DNA of 14,161 nt from contig JAEEHZ010000114.1 of assembly GCA_016281115.1 (NCBI GenBank), positions 1-14,161 of the forward strand, read 5' to 3'. This DNA comes from Clostridiaceae bacterium. GTDB taxonomy: Bacteria > Bacillota > Clostridia > Oscillospirales > Acutalibacteraceae. A program made the position numbers and the translations under genes. Within the stretch, counting starts at the first letter, position 1, and the number at the start of each line of letters is the position of its first letter. Shown here in pieces: positions 12,491 to 14,161 of this stretch. A model generated the notes under the pieces. The model was given only the letters and a program-made list of their open reading frames with translations. It was not told the origin of the DNA and made no database searches.

Positions 12491-13316
12491 ATTCGCTTTC
12501 AATAGATAGAAAACCAGATAAAGAGTCCTCTATAGCTTTGCGCTGGGCCGCTAGTTTTGAAGCCTCCTCCCTGTATGAATCTAAAAGCTCAAGGACACGA
12601 TTTAAATAGTAGTGTAAAGCGTGATTATATAAGATAAGATTCTCCCATCTTCTAGAGCTTCCGATGAGCTCATAAGCGCGGCGCTCTTCTTTCCACTTAA
12701 AACCGATGGCCAGATCGCGGCCCTCAAATAGTGCGGCGTTTTTTCCGTCCGGCTGAATTTCTAATCTTAATTTATTATCTATCATTTTTTTAGCTCCTAT
12801 AGTTTCCAGAAAGCGCTCTATAACTTGATGCACCTCCTCGCCTCCTTGCCTGTCCTTCCTGGCTAAGTTTTGCGAGGACATGAATTTCTTTTTTCCGTCC
12901 TCTATTATTGTTTTAGGGATCTGAATTATATCATCACATTTAAATTTAATATTGCTCCAGTAAGTATGACGGCCTATTTTATAAAAATATAAATTACTAA
13001 AATTAAATAGTCCATGCTGTTTAAAAAGGCTATCGTTGCGGACATTTTCCACAATAAAAGGCCTTTTTTCCTGGCTTAGCTTATTTAATATATCTATTAG
13101 TAAGTGCTTAGTTTTTAGCGCATATTCTGAAGTGTTGCGCCTATAATTCGCCCTGCTCCACCAGTTGCAAGGCGGAGTCGCTATAATGTAATCATAGGGC
13201 GTTAAATCTATTTCCATCATATCGCCGGCCAGATCTCGCTCGCCGTTAATATCTTGATAGATAAGCTCCGCCCCTTCGTGTTTCGCTTTGTAAGCTGCTA
13301 AATAAATCCCTTTCAT
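12489..13316 (-). CDS. C5-type cytosine DNA methyltransferase-like protein, no clear motif I, with extra C-terminal domain
   Basis: The 275-residue protein has C5-methyltransferase landmarks: IIATPPCNWWSRAN (44-57), where C50 would be the catalytic Cys of motif IV, and FIVENVRN (87-94, the ENV of motif VI). GRHTYWSN (115-122) sits near the motif VIII position, and EEVHQVIERFLETIG (160-174) resembles motif X. The classical motif I (FxGxGG) that binds SAM is not visible; the protein begins near where motifs II/III would be. Residues 175-275 form a separate, helical C-terminal region (KLRLEIQPDGKNAALFEGRD, then RRWENLILYNHALHYYLNRV). It is last in the second early operon and its start overlaps the previous stop as ATGA. 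It could be a compact active enzyme, or a paralogue using its fold differently. Recognition of the methyltransferase core is good; catalytic ability is unproven. Confidence 0.75.
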   Translation of the reverse strand: MKGIYLAAYKAKHEGAELIYQDINGERDLAGDMMEIDLTPYDYIIATPPCNWWSRANYRRNTSEYALKTKHLLIDILNKLSQEKRPFIVENVRNDSLFKQHGLFNFSNLYFYKIGRHTYWSNIKFKCDDIIQIPKTIIEDGKKKFMSSQNLARKDRQGGEEVHQVIERFLETIGAKKMIDNKLRLEIQPDGKNAALFEGRDLAIGFKWKEERRAYELIGSSRRWENLILYNHALHYYLNRVLELLDSYREEASKLAAQRKAIEDSLSGFLSIESE

Positions 13317-13483
13317 ACGCTGACCCCTGTGAATATATAATCCTTTCTTTCGTTGTCGTAAATTGCCGCGATTTCGTTCCAGCCCCAGCGCTTGCCGATA
13401 TAGTCGCGCGCTTCTTCTTCGCTATCGGTTGCAAAATATAAAAAGCCGTTTATGAAAACGCTATACCTTTTATTATATTTCAT
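13313..13483 (-). CDS. small unknown protein before the cytosine methyltransferase
   Basis: The product is 56 residues, beginning MKYNKRYSVFINGFLYFATD and ending with GVSV. The ATG at 13483 is preferred over a TTG 15 nt upstream because a perfect GGAGG lies 8 nt before the ATG and would overlap the TTG. The stop overlaps the methyltransferase start. It is compact, with alternating strand-like and helical segments (SEEEARDYIGKRWGW). I recognise no family. Co-expression with the methyltransferase suggests an early host-takeover or counter-defence role, which is inference only. Confidence 0.7.
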   Translation of the reverse strand: MKYNKRYSVFINGFLYFATDSEEEARDYIGKRWGWNEIAAIYDNERKDYIFTGVSV

Positions 13484-13516
13484 TTTCAGATCCTCCAAAA
13501 CCAGGAAAGCCGCGGA

Positions 13517-13801
13517 CTATTCAAGCCCGCAGCCTTGGAACTCATATTCATAAATATAGATGTTGTTTTCATCATATTTAATTTTAATAAAGAACTTCTG
13601 AACGGTTGCGCCTTCCGGCGTGTAGGCCTCCCATGATCTGGCGAGAACTATCGCGGAATTTTTGCGAGTTTTTGGATTGGCCTCGCGGTAGCAGGTGGCG
13701 AGTTGGCGCAATACTTGAAGAGGGCCTTCCCCCTTAAAAATGTTTATGTTTTCCACTTTTCCACCTTTTAAAAGCTTGCTAACTAATAATTTATAGAACA
13801 T
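13517..13801 (-). CDS. small unknown early protein
   Basis: The 94-residue product begins MFYKLLVSKLLKGGKVENIN and ends FQGCGLE. It is mixed alpha/beta, with a helical QVLRQLATCYREANP (about 29-43) and a strand-rich C-terminus (FFIKIKYDENNIYIYEYEF). AAGGGGG lies about 10 nt before the ATG, which is 1 nt beyond the previous stop. An alternative GTG start after the short N-terminal helix (GGKVEN, with AAAGGTGG upstream) would give a protein about 15 residues shorter. No family is recognised. Confidence 0.7.
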   Translation of the reverse strand: MFYKLLVSKLLKGGKVENINIFKGEGPLQVLRQLATCYREANPKTRKNSAIVLARSWEAYTPEGATVQKFFIKIKYDENNIYIYEYEFQGCGLE

Positions 13802-13802
13802 T

Positions 13803-14075
13803 CTATTTTTCCCCCTTCTCGTAAAGCTCTAAGATATAGGCGGCTTCTTGTCTTTCGCTGTAGTAGTGGCCGCTGAAGCTATAAACTGCATTCCATAAGC
13901 TGCGGCCATCTTCAAAGGTCATTTTGCCGGCTTCGTTTTCTTCATGCTTGATAATAACAGCCTTAAAACGAGGGCAACCGCTAGGCGTATTATGTAATCT
14001 TTCAATTACAACTGTATAAGCGCCTTTATTGCCTGTTAATTCGTAAGCGCTGATCTGATTCATTCTTCTAATCAT
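13803..14075 (-). CDS. small unknown early protein, first gene of the second early operon
   Basis: The 90-residue product begins MIRRMNQISAYELTGNKGAY and ends ELYEKGEK. A GGAGG lies 10 nt upstream of this ATG; a second ATG four codons downstream is further away and less likely. It is mixed alpha/beta and soluble: YTVVIERLHNT and FKAVIIKHEENEAG look like strands, and the C-terminal part is helical (QEAAYILELYEK). It is transcribed from the promoter at 14111-14139. Small, first-transcribed phage proteins often modify host functions, but no function is visible here. Confidence 0.75.
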   Translation of the reverse strand: MIRRMNQISAYELTGNKGAYTVVIERLHNTPSGCPRFKAVIIKHEENEAGKMTFEDGRSLWNAVYSFSGHYYSERQEAAYILELYEKGEK

Positions 14076-14110
14076 TTTCTTTTTTCCTCCGCTCTTATCT
14101 GAGCATCTTT

Positions 14111-14139
14111 ATATTAACAAAGTATTAACACTATTGTAA
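14111..14139 (-). promoter_or_regulatory. early promoter of the second minus-strand operon
   Basis: On the minus strand TTACAA (14139-14134), a 17-nt spacer and TAATAT (14116-14111) form the promoter. It is almost identical to the one at 4457-4485: across the -35, spacer and -10 only two of 29 positions differ. The 15-bp element TAATACTTTGTTAAT is exactly repeated at 14127-14113. The transcript leader would be about 30 nt and contain GGAGG before the ATG at 14075. Confidence 0.8.
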
Positions 14140-14146
14140 TACATAA

Positions 14147-14161
14147 ATTAACAAAATATTA
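14147..14161 (-). repeat. third copy of the promoter-associated 15-bp element
   Basis: TAATATTTTGTTAAT on the minus strand (14161-14147) matches the shared promoter element at 14 of 15 positions and lies exactly 34 bp upstream of its copy in the promoter. It continues as TTAATTTAT in place of TTAATATAA, so it may be an operator or the -10 side of a tandem promoter whose -35 is beyond the window edge. Confidence 0.55.

Noticed and set aside
13484..13498. TTG start at 13498 for the small protein before the cytosine methyltransferase
   Set aside because: The TTG overlaps the GGAGG that is well placed for the ATG at 13483.
1..14161. tRNA genes, CRISPR arrays, insertion sequences, integrase or att sites
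   Set aside because: Reading both strands showed no cloverleaf-like gene, no regularly spaced repeats, no transposase and no recombinase motif.

Overview
The window is a piece of a small tailed phage with a phi29-type virion (podovirus, related in design to Salasmaviridae/Guelinviridae/Rountreeviridae). The evidence is a phi29 gp16-type packaging ATPase, a divergent family B DNA polymerase core, and a head-tail block in the order scaffold, major capsid protein, gp9-like tail knob, gp10-like portal, collar-like protein, membrane protein, fibre. The DNA is AT-rich, ribosome binding sites are strong AGGAGG types and TGA is a normal stop, so the host is most likely a low-GC Gram-positive bacterium (Bacillota/Mycoplasmatota type). 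That host call is inference. The window holds no integrase, tRNA, CRISPR array or insertion sequence, and it is probably not the complete genome: the ATPase gene runs off the left edge and no lysis enzyme is seen.

Layout. (1) Positions 4436 down to 1, minus strand, a tightly packed early operon: small HTH regulator, beta-class DNA methyltransferase, small basic protein, ERF-type single-strand annealing protein, compact PolB, a basic protein that may be the terminal protein, a 52-residue basic protein, and the packaging ATPase (284 codons present). (2) Positions 4437-4697, a divergent control region: an early promoter on the minus strand, a weak candidate late promoter on the plus strand, and a GC-rich, strongly foldable RNA (4551-4657) that could be a packaging RNA (pRNA) or a structured late leader. 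(3) Positions 4698-12456, plus strand, the late structural operon. Between the capsid and tail genes lie two hairpin regions; the second can fold in two mutually exclusive ways, one of which hides the ribosome binding site of the tail gene. (4) A bidirectional terminator at 12462-12490. (5) Positions 14075 down to 12489, minus strand, a second early-type operon: three small unknown proteins and a C5-type cytosine methyltransferase-like protein.

The two minus-strand operons start from nearly identical promoters, whose conserved spacer contains a 15-bp element. A third, slightly different copy lies at the right edge. This suggests coordinated control, perhaps by the small HTH protein. The early genes would prime, copy, anneal and methylate the genome and provide the packaging motor; the late operon builds the prohead, portal/collar, tail and receptor-binding fibre. 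The points most worth checking are the exonuclease-less PolB with an altered motif C, the structured RNA near 4600, the bistable hairpin in front of the tail gene, the SSB-like tail on the ERF protein, and the unusual cytosine methyltransferase.
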